From assembly GCA_903859815.1 (NCBI GenBank), contig CAIOOA010000067.1, positions 1 to 64,000 on the forward strand: a DNA stretch of 64,000 bases, in the 5' to 3' direction. Below are positions 19,061-27,538 of the stretch, in pieces (position 1 is the stretch's first letter; every line of letters starts with the position of its first letter). The notes below the pieces were generated by a model that saw only the letters and a program-made list of their open reading frames with translations, was not told where the DNA came from and did not search any database. The position numbers and the translations under genes were made by a program. The DNA is from an uncultured Methylococcaceae bacterium (lineage in GTDB: Bacteria; Pseudomonadota; Gammaproteobacteria; Methylococcales; Methylococcaceae).

Positions 19061-20464
19061 ATGCCTTTTGAACAAATTTACCTATTGATATTAATAGGAT
19101 TTGGCTTTTTGCTAATCATTCTGCTTTGGCTGGTCATTCGCTTGTCTTTACGCATGTCATGGTTGCAAAGTCGCATGGAGGAAGGGCAAGGCAACCATGA
19201 GAAATTGGAGCGTGTCTTGCGGACAGACATGGCGGACAACCGGCGAGAAACCAACGAAACGCTTAGGCAAAGTCGTGCAGAATTTAATTCTGCCATTCAA
19301 AGCTTGGGCAAGACGCTTAATGACCGTTTTGAACAATCCAGCCGGACCTTGGAAGAAAAACTGTTAGGGTTCCAAAGCCAAGCACAAAAGGATGCTAGGG
19401 AGGGGCGCACCGAACAATCGACTAGCTTGAAAAATTTTGGCGAGCAATTGACCGGGCAATTGCAGCATCTGACTCAACGCAACAATGAAGGTTTGGATAT
19501 CCTGCGCCAAACTTTGGAAACCAAGTTGTCAGCCATTCAAACCGACAATAGCCAGAAATTGGAACAGATGCGCCTGACGGTGGACGAAAAGCTGCACAAT
19601 ACCCTCGAACAACGCTTAGGTGATTCGTTCAAATTGGTGAGTGATCGCTTGGAGCAAGTCCATAAGGGCTTGGGTGAAATGCAGGCATTGGCTTCCGGCG
19701 TGGGTGACCTCAAAAGGGTGCTGACTAACGTCAAAATTCGGGGAACGTGGGGCGAAGTGCAATTGGATAATTTGTTGGAACAAGTGTTAAGCCCCGAGCA
19801 ATATGCCAAAAATGTTGTCACTCGGCCCAATAGTAATGAGCGGGTTGAATTTGCCATCAAATTGCCGGGGCGCAACGATGGCACTGATAAGGTATGGCTG
19901 CCGATTGACGCGAAGTTTCCGCTCGAAGATTATCAAAAATTGATGGAAGCCCAAGACTTGGGCGATATCGTGAAAATGGAGGAATCCAGAAAAGCCTTGG
20001 AATCCCGCATACGCGAAGAGGCCAAAACACTACGCGACAAATATTTGGAACCGCCATTTACCACTGACTTTGGCCTACTCTTTTTGCCTATAGAGGGTTT
20101 ATACGCAGAAGTCATCCGCAGACCGGGCCTGTCCGACTATCTGCAACGAGAATGCCGCGTGACTGTGACCGGACCCACTACCCTGACAGCCATTCTCAAT
20201 AGTCTGCAAATGGGCTTTCGCACCCTAGCGATTGAAAAGCGATCTAGCGAGGTCTGGCAAGTGCTCGGCGCAGTAAAAACGGAATTTGGAAAATTTGGCG
20301 AGGTGTTAGCCAAAACCAAGAAGAAGCTGGATGAAGCCCGAAATACGATAGACGAGGCTGAGAAACGTAGCCGCTCCATGGATCGCAAACTTAGGCAAGT
20401 TGAGTCTTTGCCTGTCAGTGAAGCGCAAATTTTGTTGGACGAAGTACCAATCTTAGACAATTAG
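19061..20464 (+). CDS. rmuC: DNA recombination protein RmuC
   Basis: A 467-residue protein. It has a single N-terminal membrane segment (about 6-27), a long coiled coil to about residue 210, then the RmuC nuclease-like core: VKIRGTWGEVQLDNLLEQVL, VWLPIDAKFPLEDYQ and LLFLPIEGLYAEV. RmuC limits recombination between inverted repeats in E. coli. A TTG at 19043 could add six residues, but the ATG at 19061 fits the family better. It stands alone at the end of the glycan cluster. Confidence 0.92.
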   Translation: MPFEQIYLLILIGFGFLLIILLWLVIRLSLRMSWLQSRMEEGQGNHEKLERVLRTDMADNRRETNETLRQSRAEFNSAIQSLGKTLNDRFEQSSRTLEEKLLGFQSQAQKDAREGRTEQSTSLKNFGEQLTGQLQHLTQRNNEGLDILRQTLETKLSAIQTDNSQKLEQMRLTVDEKLHNTLEQRLGDSFKLVSDRLEQVHKGLGEMQALASGVGDLKRVLTNVKIRGTWGEVQLDNLLEQVLSPEQYAKNVVTRPNSNERVEFAIKLPGRNDGTDKVWLPIDAKFPLEDYQKLMEAQDLGDIVKMEESRKALESRIREEAKTLRDKYLEPPFTTDFGLLFLPIEGLYAEVIRRPGLSDYLQRECRVTVTGPTTLTAILNSLQMGFRTLAIEKRSSEVWQVLGAVKTEFGKFGEVLAKTKKKLDEARNTIDEAEKRSRSMDRKLRQVESLPVSEAQILLDEVPILDN

Positions 20465-20538
20465 AAATGGCGGGGTTGGCACCAGCAAGACCCGTCTTGC
20501 CATCGCCTTGTGCGTAAAAGCTTGCTTTGACTTGGGCT

Positions 20539-20618
20539 TGGAGCGTCAAAGCTTGCTTTGACAGGCGAAGCAAGCTTCGCTTATTCAAACTCATGTCAAA
20601 GCGAACTTTGACGCTCCA
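20539..20618. repeat. Hairpin repeats, three arms variants
   Basis: Three small hairpins lie side by side. The first, at about 20539-20566, has arms TCAAAGC/GCTTTGA preceded by GGAGCG. The second, 20565-20580, has arms GCGAAGC/GCTTCGC. The third, 20595-20618, is inverted with arms TCAAAG/CTTTGA and then CGCTCC. They belong to the repeat family found at 838, 23635, 34714 and 48726. Confidence 0.85.
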
Positions 20619-20723
20619 ATCCGAGGCTGCTGCGTAACATCAGTCAGTAACGCTTTCCTTGAAGCTCGGCTTCCGTTTCATTCCATCTGGGCTACGACAC
20701 TAGAATTGCCTCTTCCGTCATAT

Positions 20724-20746
20724 AAGTTGTATAATTTATACCTATT
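20724..20746. promoter_or_regulatory. Possible NsrR-like operator upstream of norCB
   Basis: The 23-base site begins AAGTTGTAT and, after five bases, continues ATAC. This matches half-site features of NsrR operators (AAGNTGYAT...ATRCNNCTT) imperfectly. It lies about 190 bases before norC. The match is partial and AT-rich sequence gives such hits by chance. Confidence 0.25.
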
Positions 20747-20792
20747 CAATCAAGATTGAAAAAACCACAAGCTTAAAATCTGCTTGCCAGTC

Positions 20793-20812
20793 TGCATAAC
20801 TGTTGTTATGCA
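20793..20812. promoter_or_regulatory. Perfect inverted repeat upstream of norCB, possible operator
   Basis: Arms TGCATAAC and GTTATGCA flank TGTT, giving a perfect 20-base dyad 120 bases before the norC start. Dyads of this size are typical of dimeric regulators. It could serve a nitric-oxide-responsive regulator, but it matches no consensus I can name with confidence. Confidence 0.35.
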
Positions 20813-20846
20813 CAGGACGCAAAAGTTCCTTATTTTCTAGCATGGG

Positions 20847-20874
20847 GGAGCGTCAAAGCCAGCTTTGACGCTCC
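20847..20874. repeat. Long hairpin of the TCAAAGC family before norC
   Basis: Perfect 13-base arms, GGAGCGTCAAAGC and GCTTTGACGCTCC, surround CA. This copy has the GGAGCG box on both sides, so the whole repeat is symmetrical. It lies 57 bases before the norC ATG and would fold in the leader RNA if transcription starts upstream. Confidence 0.8.
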
Positions 20875-20931
20875 AAACCTGATTTGTGTGACTTCCACTT
20901 CTTCAACTTAAACATTCATTTGAAATCAACT

Positions 20932-21537
20932 ATGAGCCAGCAACCTCCCAACTGGGCATCCGAAGCCCGCTGGAAAAAAATCGCCATTTGGGTGACGGCA
21001 GGGTCTTTTGTCCTGCTGATCTTCCTGACCTTCGACACCTTGTCGAAAACCTCTGTGGGCGGCGAGCGTGTCCGCGCTTACAGCGTCATCAACCAAGAAA
21101 TCGACTATCGCTTTAACGCGCAGAAAAACCGTTTCATGCCGGTCATCGGCAAGGAAGCCCCGTTGTTTGGCAAAGTCGTCACCGAAACCGAAGCCGAGCA
21201 ATTGGTGACACTGGGCAAGAAAACCGTGCAATCGAAAAACTGCATGAATTGCCATACGCTGCTCGGCAATGGCGCATATTATGCGCCAGACCTAACCAAG
21301 GCTTGGCTGGACCCGAATTGGATAGACGCGGCCAATCGTGAAAACCTGATGCTGGCCTTCCTCAAAGACCCCGTGGGCAATGCCCGCGCCAATGCTTCCG
21401 GGCGCAAAATGCCGAATCTGGGCATCACCGATGAAGAAGCCCATGGCATCGTCGCATTCCTGAAATGGATGTCGGCCATCGACACTAACGGTTTCCCGAA
21501 TAATTTTAAGACCCTCAATGCCAAGGAGCAGCCATGA
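20932..21537 (+). CDS. norC: Nitric oxide reductase subunit C (cytochrome c)
   Basis: A 201-residue membrane-anchored cytochrome c that passes electrons to NorB for reduction of NO to N2O at the periplasmic face. One membrane anchor spans residues about 17-35. The heme c site is CMNCH at 104-108, in the family-typical context SKNCMNCHTLLGNGAYYAPDL. The Met ligand is in GRKMPNLGI. An upstream in-frame ATG adds 16 residues, but MSQQPPNWASEARWKK is the usual N-terminus. The stop overlaps the norB start as ATGA. Confidence 0.95.
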   Translation: MSQQPPNWASEARWKKIAIWVTAGSFVLLIFLTFDTLSKTSVGGERVRAYSVINQEIDYRFNAQKNRFMPVIGKEAPLFGKVVTETEAEQLVTLGKKTVQSKNCMNCHTLLGNGAYYAPDLTKAWLDPNWIDAANRENLMLAFLKDPVGNARANASGRKMPNLGITDEEAHGIVAFLKWMSAIDTNGFPNNFKTLNAKEQP

Positions 21538-23015
21538 GCGCAATTCTCTCTAATGTGTCAGGCAAGGTGACTTCATTGTTTGCCTTCACGGAAAACCCGC
21601 ATTTGAATGGCGGTCAAAAACTCGCCTCGAAATATTTCACCGTGGCGATGGTGCTGTTTTTGGCCCAACTGCTATTCGGTTTATTGGCAGCAATTCAATT
21701 CATCTGGCCCGATTTCTTGTTCGGTTGGCTGGATTTCAGCGTCAACCGCATGATCCACACCAATGCCATGGTGGTTTGGCTGTTGTATGGGTTCCTCGGC
21801 TCGGTGTATTGGTTTCTGGAAGAAGAAAGCGGCTCGGAAATCGTCGGCTTGAAGTTGGGCGTGATTGGCTTTTATGTGCTGACCATCGCAGTTACGTTGG
21901 TGGTGTTGGTGTATTTATTAATCCAAACCGGGCCGGGCAAAGATGCCAGCATTTGGTTCATCAACGAGGGCCGCGAATACATCGAAGCCCCGCGTTGGGC
22001 GGACATCGGCATCGTCGTGGTCATCTTGGTTTTTTTCTACAATGTCGCCGCGACATTTGCCAAAGGCCGTTGGTCCGGCGTTTCGGGTGTGTTGACCTTG
22101 GACTTGATCGCTTTGGCGGGTTTATATACGGCAGGCATGTTTTATCTGACCAATATCACCGCCGACCAATATTGGTGGTGGTGGGTCATCCACTTGTGGG
22201 TGGAAGCCACTTGGGAGGTCTTGGTTGGATGCATCATGGCTTGGTCGCTGATGCATTTGCTGGGGGCTAGGCGCAAGATTGTGCAGACTTGGCTGTACAT
22301 CGAAGTGGCACTGATGTTCGGTTCGGGCATTTTGGGCTTGGGCCATCATTATTTTTGGATTGGCACCCCGGATTACTGGTTTTCCATCGGCGGATTTTTC
22401 TCGGCTTTGGAACCGATTCCGCTGGTCGCCATGGTCGTGCATTCGGTTTATGACGCAGGTGTTCATAAATTCAAAGCCACCAACCATCCCGCGATGGCTT
22501 GGATCATCGCCCATACCTTTGGCAATTTCATCGGCGCGGGGGTGTGGGGTTTCATGCAAACTTTGCCACAAATCAATTTGTACACGCACGGTACTCAATG
22601 GTCGGCTTCCCATGGTCATATTGCCTTTTTCGGTGCTTATGCCACCATCAACATCGCGTTTTTCTATATGGCGGTGCAGAAATGGCGGGGCAATGTCTGG
22701 ATGAGCGGCGACTTGCCGGGTAATGGCTGGAAGTGGAAATGGTCGATAGGCTTGCTCAATTTCGGCGTACTCGGCATGACGGTTGCCTTGTTGATAGCAG
22801 GTTACGAGCAAGCTTTCATCGAACGGGCCATGCAAGGCTCAACTTGGGACGCTTATTTTGCTGCCCAAAGCCACCCTTGGTTTCGTGAGGCCATGGTGTG
22901 GAGGACGGTGTTTGGCTTGGTCACAATCGGCGGATTGGGTTTGTTGATCTGGGATTTAATGACGATAGGCAAGGATGAAAGCCGGCCCGCTTTGGCGCTG
23001 ACGCATGAGGATTAG
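21534..23015 (+). CDS. norB: Nitric oxide reductase subunit B (catalytic)
   Basis: A 493-residue, roughly 12-helix heme-copper-family subunit that reduces NO to N2O. By comparison with known NorB, His75 and His362 fit the low-spin heme b ligands and His360 the heme b3 ligand. His220, His271, His272 and Glu224 fit the non-heme iron site. Glu293 in SALEPIP is also conserved. No norD, norQ or norE follows, although norD/norQ usually accompany cNOR, so these must lie elsewhere. The pair serves NO detoxification or partial denitrification. Confidence 0.95.
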   Translation: MSAILSNVSGKVTSLFAFTENPHLNGGQKLASKYFTVAMVLFLAQLLFGLLAAIQFIWPDFLFGWLDFSVNRMIHTNAMVVWLLYGFLGSVYWFLEEESGSEIVGLKLGVIGFYVLTIAVTLVVLVYLLIQTGPGKDASIWFINEGREYIEAPRWADIGIVVVILVFFYNVAATFAKGRWSGVSGVLTLDLIALAGLYTAGMFYLTNITADQYWWWWVIHLWVEATWEVLVGCIMAWSLMHLLGARRKIVQTWLYIEVALMFGSGILGLGHHYFWIGTPDYWFSIGGFFSALEPIPLVAMVVHSVYDAGVHKFKATNHPAMAWIIAHTFGNFIGAGVWGFMQTLPQINLYTHGTQWSASHGHIAFFGAYATINIAFFYMAVQKWRGNVWMSGDLPGNGWKWKWSIGLLNFGVLGMTVALLIAGYEQAFIERAMQGSTWDAYFAAQSHPWFREAMVWRTVFGLVTIGGLGLLIWDLMTIGKDESRPALALTHED

Positions 23016-23177
23016 TGGGTTTAGGTTGGGTTAGATTATTGAAACAGCGGAATAAGCCTGTCTTGTGCGAAGCCGAAAGGCCAGCCCAAGCAGGCGTTTG
23101 CGGAAAAAAAACTAGCAATGATTCTTGGTTTATTAGGGCATAAGACTCTGACGTATTGCAGCGATAAATGTTTCGGC

Positions 23178-23522
23178 TCATAAGCGGATACCTTCGGTGG
23201 CGATGTTCTTTAGTAGGCTGGGATTCGAGTAGGTTTCTGGATGCTCCCATTCATCAAGCCATACAGGCAATGGTGAAATGTTGATCCCGGTTTCCATCAA
23301 CACATCAAACGCCAAATCGGACATCGCCAGCTTGGTTGGGAGGAAGCGCAGATGTTCGCCTCGCAACAACACAGCCACGTCTGCGTCACTATCCGGCCTA
23401 TGTGTCTGGCGGGCGCGGCTACCGAAAAGAATGGCGCCAGCCACATCGAACTGTTTAGCCAGTTCAGTGATAAAAAGCCGCGCTGCTTGGGCGGTGGCGG
23501 GATCAATGGGGGTGTTCGGCAT
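23178..23522 (-). CDS. MNT-type nucleotidyltransferase (orphan MntA-like)
   Basis: A 114-residue protein with the minimal nucleotidyltransferase motif GSRARQ followed by DSDADVAV, which provides the metal-binding aspartates. Such proteins usually act as antitoxins that AMPylate a HEPN ribonuclease encoded next door. No HEPN gene is visible on either side: 162 bases lie on one side and a tandem repeat on the other. It may be a remnant of a HEPN-MNT pair. Confidence 0.8.
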   Translation of the reverse strand: MPNTPIDPATAQAARLFITELAKQFDVAGAILFGSRARQTHRPDSDADVAVLLRGEHLRFLPTKLAMSDLAFDVLMETGINISPLPVWLDEWEHPETYSNPSLLKNIATEGIRL

Positions 23523-23634
23523 GGCTGCGCAATCTCAAAAGTGAAAATATTCGCGACTGTCTATTAGGCTTTTATTGATCGTTACTAAGCTCCACGCTTG
23601 CAGTGATTGCTTTGGCTTGTATAAGCTTGCTTCG

Positions 23635-23774
23635 CCTGTCAAAGCAAGCTTTGACGTTCCCTTAACGAGCCTGTCAAAGCAAGCTTTGACGCTCCCTTAA
23701 CGAACCTGTCAAAGCAAGCTTTGACGCTCCCTTAACGAACCTGTCAAAGCAAGCTTTGACGCTCTCTTAACGAG
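23635..23774. repeat. Tandem repeat, four copies of 35 bp
   Basis: Four units start at 23635, 23670, 23705 and 23740. Each holds CCTGTCAAAGCAAGCTTTGA, then a GCTCC-type box and CTTAACGA. The hairpin arms are TCAAAGC and GCTTTGA. Units 2 and 3 are almost identical. The array lies between the MNT gene and the DUF4124-like gene and has no coding potential. Confidence 0.95.
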
Positions 23775-23784
23775 CGTTTATCAG

Positions 23785-24282
23785 TCATTCCGTCTTACCG
23801 GGTGATATCTTCATTATTTCGGGCCTTTCTTGGCTTGGTGCTGGCAGGGTAATTCGACCCTCCGTCCCCTGCCCCGGCTTGGGGAAAACCCCCATCCATG
23901 TCCGTGACCGACCACTGCCGATGGTCGGTGTCGAGTCTTTGAGTACGCGCAAAGCCTCTTCGGCAGATTTTGCTTTGCGTAAAGCGGTTTCGGTATCGCG
24001 TTGTTTTTTTTCCACTAACATCTGTTCTTCTTCCCTTTTGTCTTCCTCGTCCCGTATCCTTTTCTTTTCCAACTCCCTCGCCACTTCCTCGGGGTTGGGT
24101 TGCAACACTCGAAGTTCGACGGGATGGCAATTCTGCCCATCTTTTGGGGCGGACGTGAAGTTGATTTTGCCTCCGGTTAAACATTTGTAAACAGTTTCGG
24201 CCTTGGTCTCCACGCTGAAAAGGCCCGCCAAACCGATGAGGCAAAACAGCTTAGCCAATAGGCTGACAGTTGTAGTTTTCAT
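23785..24282 (-). CDS. Secreted DUF4124-like protein
   Basis: A 165-residue protein with an N-terminal signal peptide (hydrophobic SLLAKLFCLIGLAGLF). After cleavage comes a DUF4124-like segment, TVYKCLTGGKINFTSAPKDGQNC, with two cysteines. Then follow a highly charged helix (about 70-115) and a Pro/Ser-rich tail. The start was moved six codons inward from a possible 24300 start because GAGGGTGGG lies just before the ATG at 24282. It begins 11 bases after the stop of the unknown gene upstream, so the two probably form an operon. Function unknown; periplasmic. Confidence 0.75.
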   Translation of the reverse strand: MKTTTVSLLAKLFCLIGLAGLFSVETKAETVYKCLTGGKINFTSAPKDGQNCHPVELRVLQPNPEEVARELEKKRIRDEEDKREEEQMLVEKKQRDTETALRKAKSAEEALRVLKDSTPTIGSGRSRTWMGVFPKPGQGTEGRITLPAPSQERPEIMKISPGKTE

Positions 24283-24293
24283 CCCACCCTCTA

Positions 24294-25115
24294 TTAACAT
24301 TCTATTTTGTTGGAATCAGGCTGAATCATCCTCTTTTCCACTTCTGCCACCCAGTCCATACCCAATAATGCAATCATTCGATTGGAAACCTCATCCTTTG
24401 CCCTCTGTGACAGGTCATTGGGGTGGTGCACGACTTCCCGACGCAGATGAAACTCAACCAAAATAGCCCTAAGAAACTGTGAGGCGTGCATGGTGTGGGT
24501 GTTCATATCGCTGATGAGATAATCGAATTTAGTCGAAAATACCGCATCATTAAGGTAAGTGTCAAACTGTCCATTAGCCTTTGCTTCGAGTAAGCAGCAA
24601 AAGAATTCCTTTTGCTGGTGGTGCATGTCGGGATTGTGGAAAAATTTCCAAGCATGTTCCAGATCATGAATCATGAATGCGAAGGCATCGGGCTTCGACA
24701 GCACCGGCTTGAGCATTCTAGGCCAAGATGACAGTACTGTCACGGGTCTTGTCCCCTCCACCTGCATTTTAAGCACTTCAGCAGAGGTGGGGATATGTTC
24801 GCACAAGGTCAAAGGCCAATCCCCCCTCAGCCAAGCAGCCAATGCCGTCGGAACATTGCCGATGACGCCAAAAAATTGATAGCGCTCGAAATAGTCCAGC
24901 AAATAGTTCCGAACTTGCTGCCTAGCCAGCGACGCAGTTTCCTCGTACCATGTCGAAGGATTGGGGCGGGGATCATGTTTATATCGCCTTGATGCAAACC
25001 GTTTGCCGTGGCTGGCAGTCTGCCAGTGCAGAAAGTAAAGGGCTGCGTAGGACGGGTCATCAACCTCCCCAGTACGCCACCGGGCGATGGTATGGGACAG
25101 ATGGGTCAATTCCAC
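24294..25115 (-). CDS. Conserved hypothetical protein with HDLEHA motif
   Basis: A 273-residue soluble, mostly helical protein that I do not recognise. It has a His/Asp/Glu-rich centre, FAFMIHDLEHAWKFFHNP followed by MHHQQKEFF, which could bind a metal as in iron- or HD-type enzymes. There is no signal peptide or membrane segment. The start is GTG with a weak ribosome site. It lies just upstream of the DUF4124-like gene on the same strand. Confidence 0.7.
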   Translation of the reverse strand: MELTHLSHTIARWRTGEVDDPSYAALYFLHWQTASHGKRFASRRYKHDPRPNPSTWYEETASLARQQVRNYLLDYFERYQFFGVIGNVPTALAAWLRGDWPLTLCEHIPTSAEVLKMQVEGTRPVTVLSSWPRMLKPVLSKPDAFAFMIHDLEHAWKFFHNPDMHHQQKEFFCCLLEAKANGQFDTYLNDAVFSTKFDYLISDMNTHTMHASQFLRAILVEFHLRREVVHHPNDLSQRAKDEVSNRMIALLGMDWVAEVEKRMIQPDSNKIEC

Positions 25116-25210
25116 AGATGACTCTAAAGTGATTAAAGATTATGGATTATAACAAAGGGAAGGAATAGTGGAGGACGGTTGAGAACCCAATGCCGTTTTG
25201 AATAAGACCA

Positions 25211-25275
25211 TATGCCGGAAACGGTCGCTTAAGCGACCGTTTCGACTTCGCTCAGGACAGGCTTATTCCGGCATA
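25211..25275. repeat. Nested palindrome element
   Basis: A perfect 24-base palindrome at 25219-25242 (each arm AAACGGTCGCTT or its complement) lies inside outer arms TATGCCGGAA (25211-25220) and TTCCGGCATA (25266-25275). The interior also carries TTCGACTTCGCTCAGGACAG, related to text near 23050. A-tracts follow it on the plus strand, so it is not a rho-independent terminator for either neighbour. Confidence 0.75.
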
Positions 25276-25289
25276 AAAAAAGTTAAATA

Positions 25290-25928
25290 TTAACTATATC
25301 GTCCACTGACAGCCGCCTTGGCGGGTTCGATGCCATGCTTGCGCAAACGCTCGGCCGCATAAGCGCTTCCGGTCTTCATCCAAATCTCATAAAGCCGTAG
25401 CACATCGGTTTGCGAACCAAGGGGGGTGTTATCGCCGACTTCTGCCAAAGCATCAACAAAAGCTTGGAATTTGACTGACAATTCGCCAAAAATCGCCCTA
25501 AAAGTGCGCGAACGCACCGAACTGGATGCTTGTTCGGACAACACGCCATAAGCACTGCCGCCCATGGCGATGTAATAATCGATGTCCACCAATTTCCGGC
25601 TAAAGCTTGCGGCAAACAAACCGGCGACCACCAAGGCCACATCCCCTAGTCTACGCAATGCGGCTTCTCGCTCTTCCAGAGATGTTGCCTTGACCGCATC
25701 CGCATAAGTCAAGGCCAAAGGTTGCCCAACTAGGCCCGGTTGGCTGGCAGGGAAAAGGTTTTCCGCCCGCGCAAACCACGCCAGCAAGTTGACGACGTAA
25801 AACACCGTGTCCTCCTCCGCTTTCACTTTTTGGTGGGACAGGGCCGAACTCAATGAATCCTTAAAGTATTCCGTGACATTCATGTCGACAATTAAAGCTT
25901 GTTTACCGATGTTAGATTCGCGTTGCAT
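25290..25928 (-). CDS. Conserved hypothetical protein
   Basis: A 212-residue helical soluble protein of unknown function, with no catalytic motif seen. The GAGGAG ribosome site lies eight bases before the ATG at 25928; the open frame continues 11 codons upstream but lacks such a site there. A small-residue helical hairpin (ALVVAGLFAASF, YYIAMGGSAYGVLS) is in the middle. It is transcribed alone. Confidence 0.7.
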   Translation of the reverse strand: MQRESNIGKQALIVDMNVTEYFKDSLSSALSHQKVKAEEDTVFYVVNLLAWFARAENLFPASQPGLVGQPLALTYADAVKATSLEEREAALRRLGDVALVVAGLFAASFSRKLVDIDYYIAMGGSAYGVLSEQASSSVRSRTFRAIFGELSVKFQAFVDALAEVGDNTPLGSQTDVLRLYEIWMKTGSAYAAERLRKHGIEPAKAAVSGRYS

Positions 25929-26035
25929 GGCTTCACTCCTCGCTTCGAAACTCAATGTCACAGAATTCCATCCTCTTAATAGATGGACTACTCTTTTACC
26001 TAAACATAAGTCATGCCAATATTAGACTCCCTAGC

Positions 26036-26515
26036 TTACAATCCCAAATCACTCAATCCTGGATGGTCATCCGGCCTACGACCTTGAGGCCAATGGAATT
26101 TTCTATCCGATTCTATGATCGGAAGATCATTGATGCTGGCAAAACGCTTACGCATCAGGCCATTGTCATCGAACTCCCAATTTTCATTGCCATAAGAACG
26201 AAACCAGTTACCGGCATCATCATGCCATTCATAGGCAAAGCGCACGGCAATGCGGTTGCCGTCGAACGCCCATAATTCTTTAATCAGCCGGTAATCCAGT
26301 TCCCTAGCCCATTTGCGGGTCAGAAACTGGATAATCTCTTCCCTGCCTTGAGGAAACTCGGCCCGGTTGCGCCATTGGCTATCCGAAGTGTACGCCAAGG
26401 CAACCCGGTTAGGATCGCGTCCATTCCAACCGTCTTCAGCCATTCGCACTTTCTGGGCTGCGGTTTCATGGGTAAAGGGTGGCAAGGGAGGGCGGGTTTC
26501 ATTGGAAATGCTCAT
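26036..26515 (-). CDS. DUF1348 family protein (NTF2/SnoaL-like fold)
   Basis: A 159-residue protein of the DUF1348 family. The N-terminus [21 protein letters not shown] and the central segments [29 protein letters not shown] and [12 protein letters not shown] are characteristic. The fold is a small cone-shaped barrel with a pocket; the biochemical role is not established. The ATG at 26515 is preceded by AGAGG, while a TTG two codons earlier is less likely. Confidence 0.88.
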   Translation of the reverse strand: MSISNETRPPLPPFTHETAAQKVRMAEDGWNGRDPNRVALAYTSDSQWRNRAEFPQGREEIIQFLTRKWARELDYRLIKELWAFDGNRIAVRFAYEWHDDAGNWFRSYGNENWEFDDNGLMRKRFASINDLPIIESDRKFHWPQGRRPDDHPGLSDLGL

Positions 26516-26551
26516 AGGCAAACCTCTTGATGGATTTTAAGTTGCACACTA

Positions 26552-26574
26552 AAGACATTATTGGATAGTGTCTT
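26552..26574. promoter_or_regulatory. Dyad upstream of the DUF1348 gene, possible operator
   Basis: Arms AAGACATTAT and ATAGTGTCTT match at 9 of 10 positions around three bases, 37 bases before the DUF1348 start codon. Size and place suit a dimeric repressor site. The rest of the gap up to 26879 holds nothing I can support. Confidence 0.35.
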
Positions 26575-26879
26575 GGCGAAAAAGTAAAGCATGCCGTTTT
26601 CTCTGATGCATGATCATTCTTCTTTACCCATTAACTTCAATACTCTGTGACATTGCGATCAAGTTGCCTAGACCTTCTAAATGTAGCCGACTTTTCCGTC
26701 CCGCATCTCCAATGTCAGACTACTGGGGAGGGCTATTTTGGATTTGAGGTGCCAATGTGGGTTGAACTTTTTGGGGATTGGTGTATCTTATTGGACGAAC
26801 ACTCCACTAACTGGAAAGTTGACATCGGCCTGCGCGGTTAATGGTTTGGACGGGGGCTAGATGTCTATGCTCCCGCTCA

Positions 26880-27380
26880 TCATTCCCGCCTGTACAGCAA
26901 CACTCCTTCCCTCTTGGTTTCAAAATACGTTTTGCTTGTCGATTGATAACCAGACCATCCCGTCCATAATGCCCCAGTTTTCTTGTACGCTGTGATGATA
27001 TGCGTCAGCTTTCCACGAATCAAATAGCTTGATAGCAAATAAAGCGTCTCATCCTGATAATCTCCCGATTCAAGCCTGATTTCGTCTGGATTTTTTACTG
27101 TATCCGCAATGTATAGAAGATAATGGAACCTGCCACCACGTTTTATTTTTGACGCGCCTGTCTTGTGGTCGGTGAACATTTCACGAGAAATCAGCAACTC
27201 ATGCCCTGTTTGATTGGTGATTTGCGCATCCTCATTCCATTTTGAATCAAATTCCTGCATGAACTTAATCATGTATTCACGCTCACTAAGCCCATCAGGC
27301 ATAATTTGAATCGAAGTGCCTGAACGAGGCTCCGGCATGGGCTTGTCCCTTTCCAGTCCTACTGCTATTTGCGTCAACAA
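26880..27380 (-). CDS. PBECR2-like nuclease-domain protein, possibly 5'-truncated
   Basis: About 166 residues resembling the barnase/EndoU/colicin/RelE-like domain called PBECR2, found in phage head proteins and polymorphic toxins. Key text is GHELLISREMFTDHK, then FHYLLYIADTVKNPDEIRL and ITAYKKTGALWTGW. No ATG or good ribosome site starts the frame: it would begin at TTG, and coding-like residues (NTLFWRKDYGAK) continue upstream to a stop near 27425. It may be the broken end of a longer toxin or phage gene. No immunity gene was recognised beside it. Confidence 0.5.
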   Translation of the reverse strand: MLTQIAVGLERDKPMPEPRSGTSIQIMPDGLSEREYMIKFMQEFDSKWNEDAQITNQTGHELLISREMFTDHKTGASKIKRGGRFHYLLYIADTVKNPDEIRLESGDYQDETLYLLSSYLIRGKLTHIITAYKKTGALWTGWSGYQSTSKTYFETKREGVLLYRRE

Positions 27381-27538
27381 TTTCGCCCCATAGTCTTTGC
27401 GCCAAAAGAGCGTATTATGCCGCTACCTGCTCGCCAAATGCACCGCAGAAAACAAGTCGCCACATTGTGAAGGATATGAAATACGGCTCGCCATCAGTAA
27501 AATAGGCGCAGTTAAGTACAAGCCGTGTCGAGCAAACC

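Noticed and set aside
23635-23774. Possible CRISPR array
   Set aside because: The 35-bp units are contiguous and nearly identical with no unique spacers, and each is a hairpin repeat of a dispersed family.
25211-25275. Rho-independent terminator
   Set aside because: The hairpin is followed by A residues on the plus strand and has no U-tract in the minus-strand transcript.
26647-26841. 64-codon ORF in the gap before 26880
   Set aside because: GTG start, no ribosome site and no recognisable features; judged chance.
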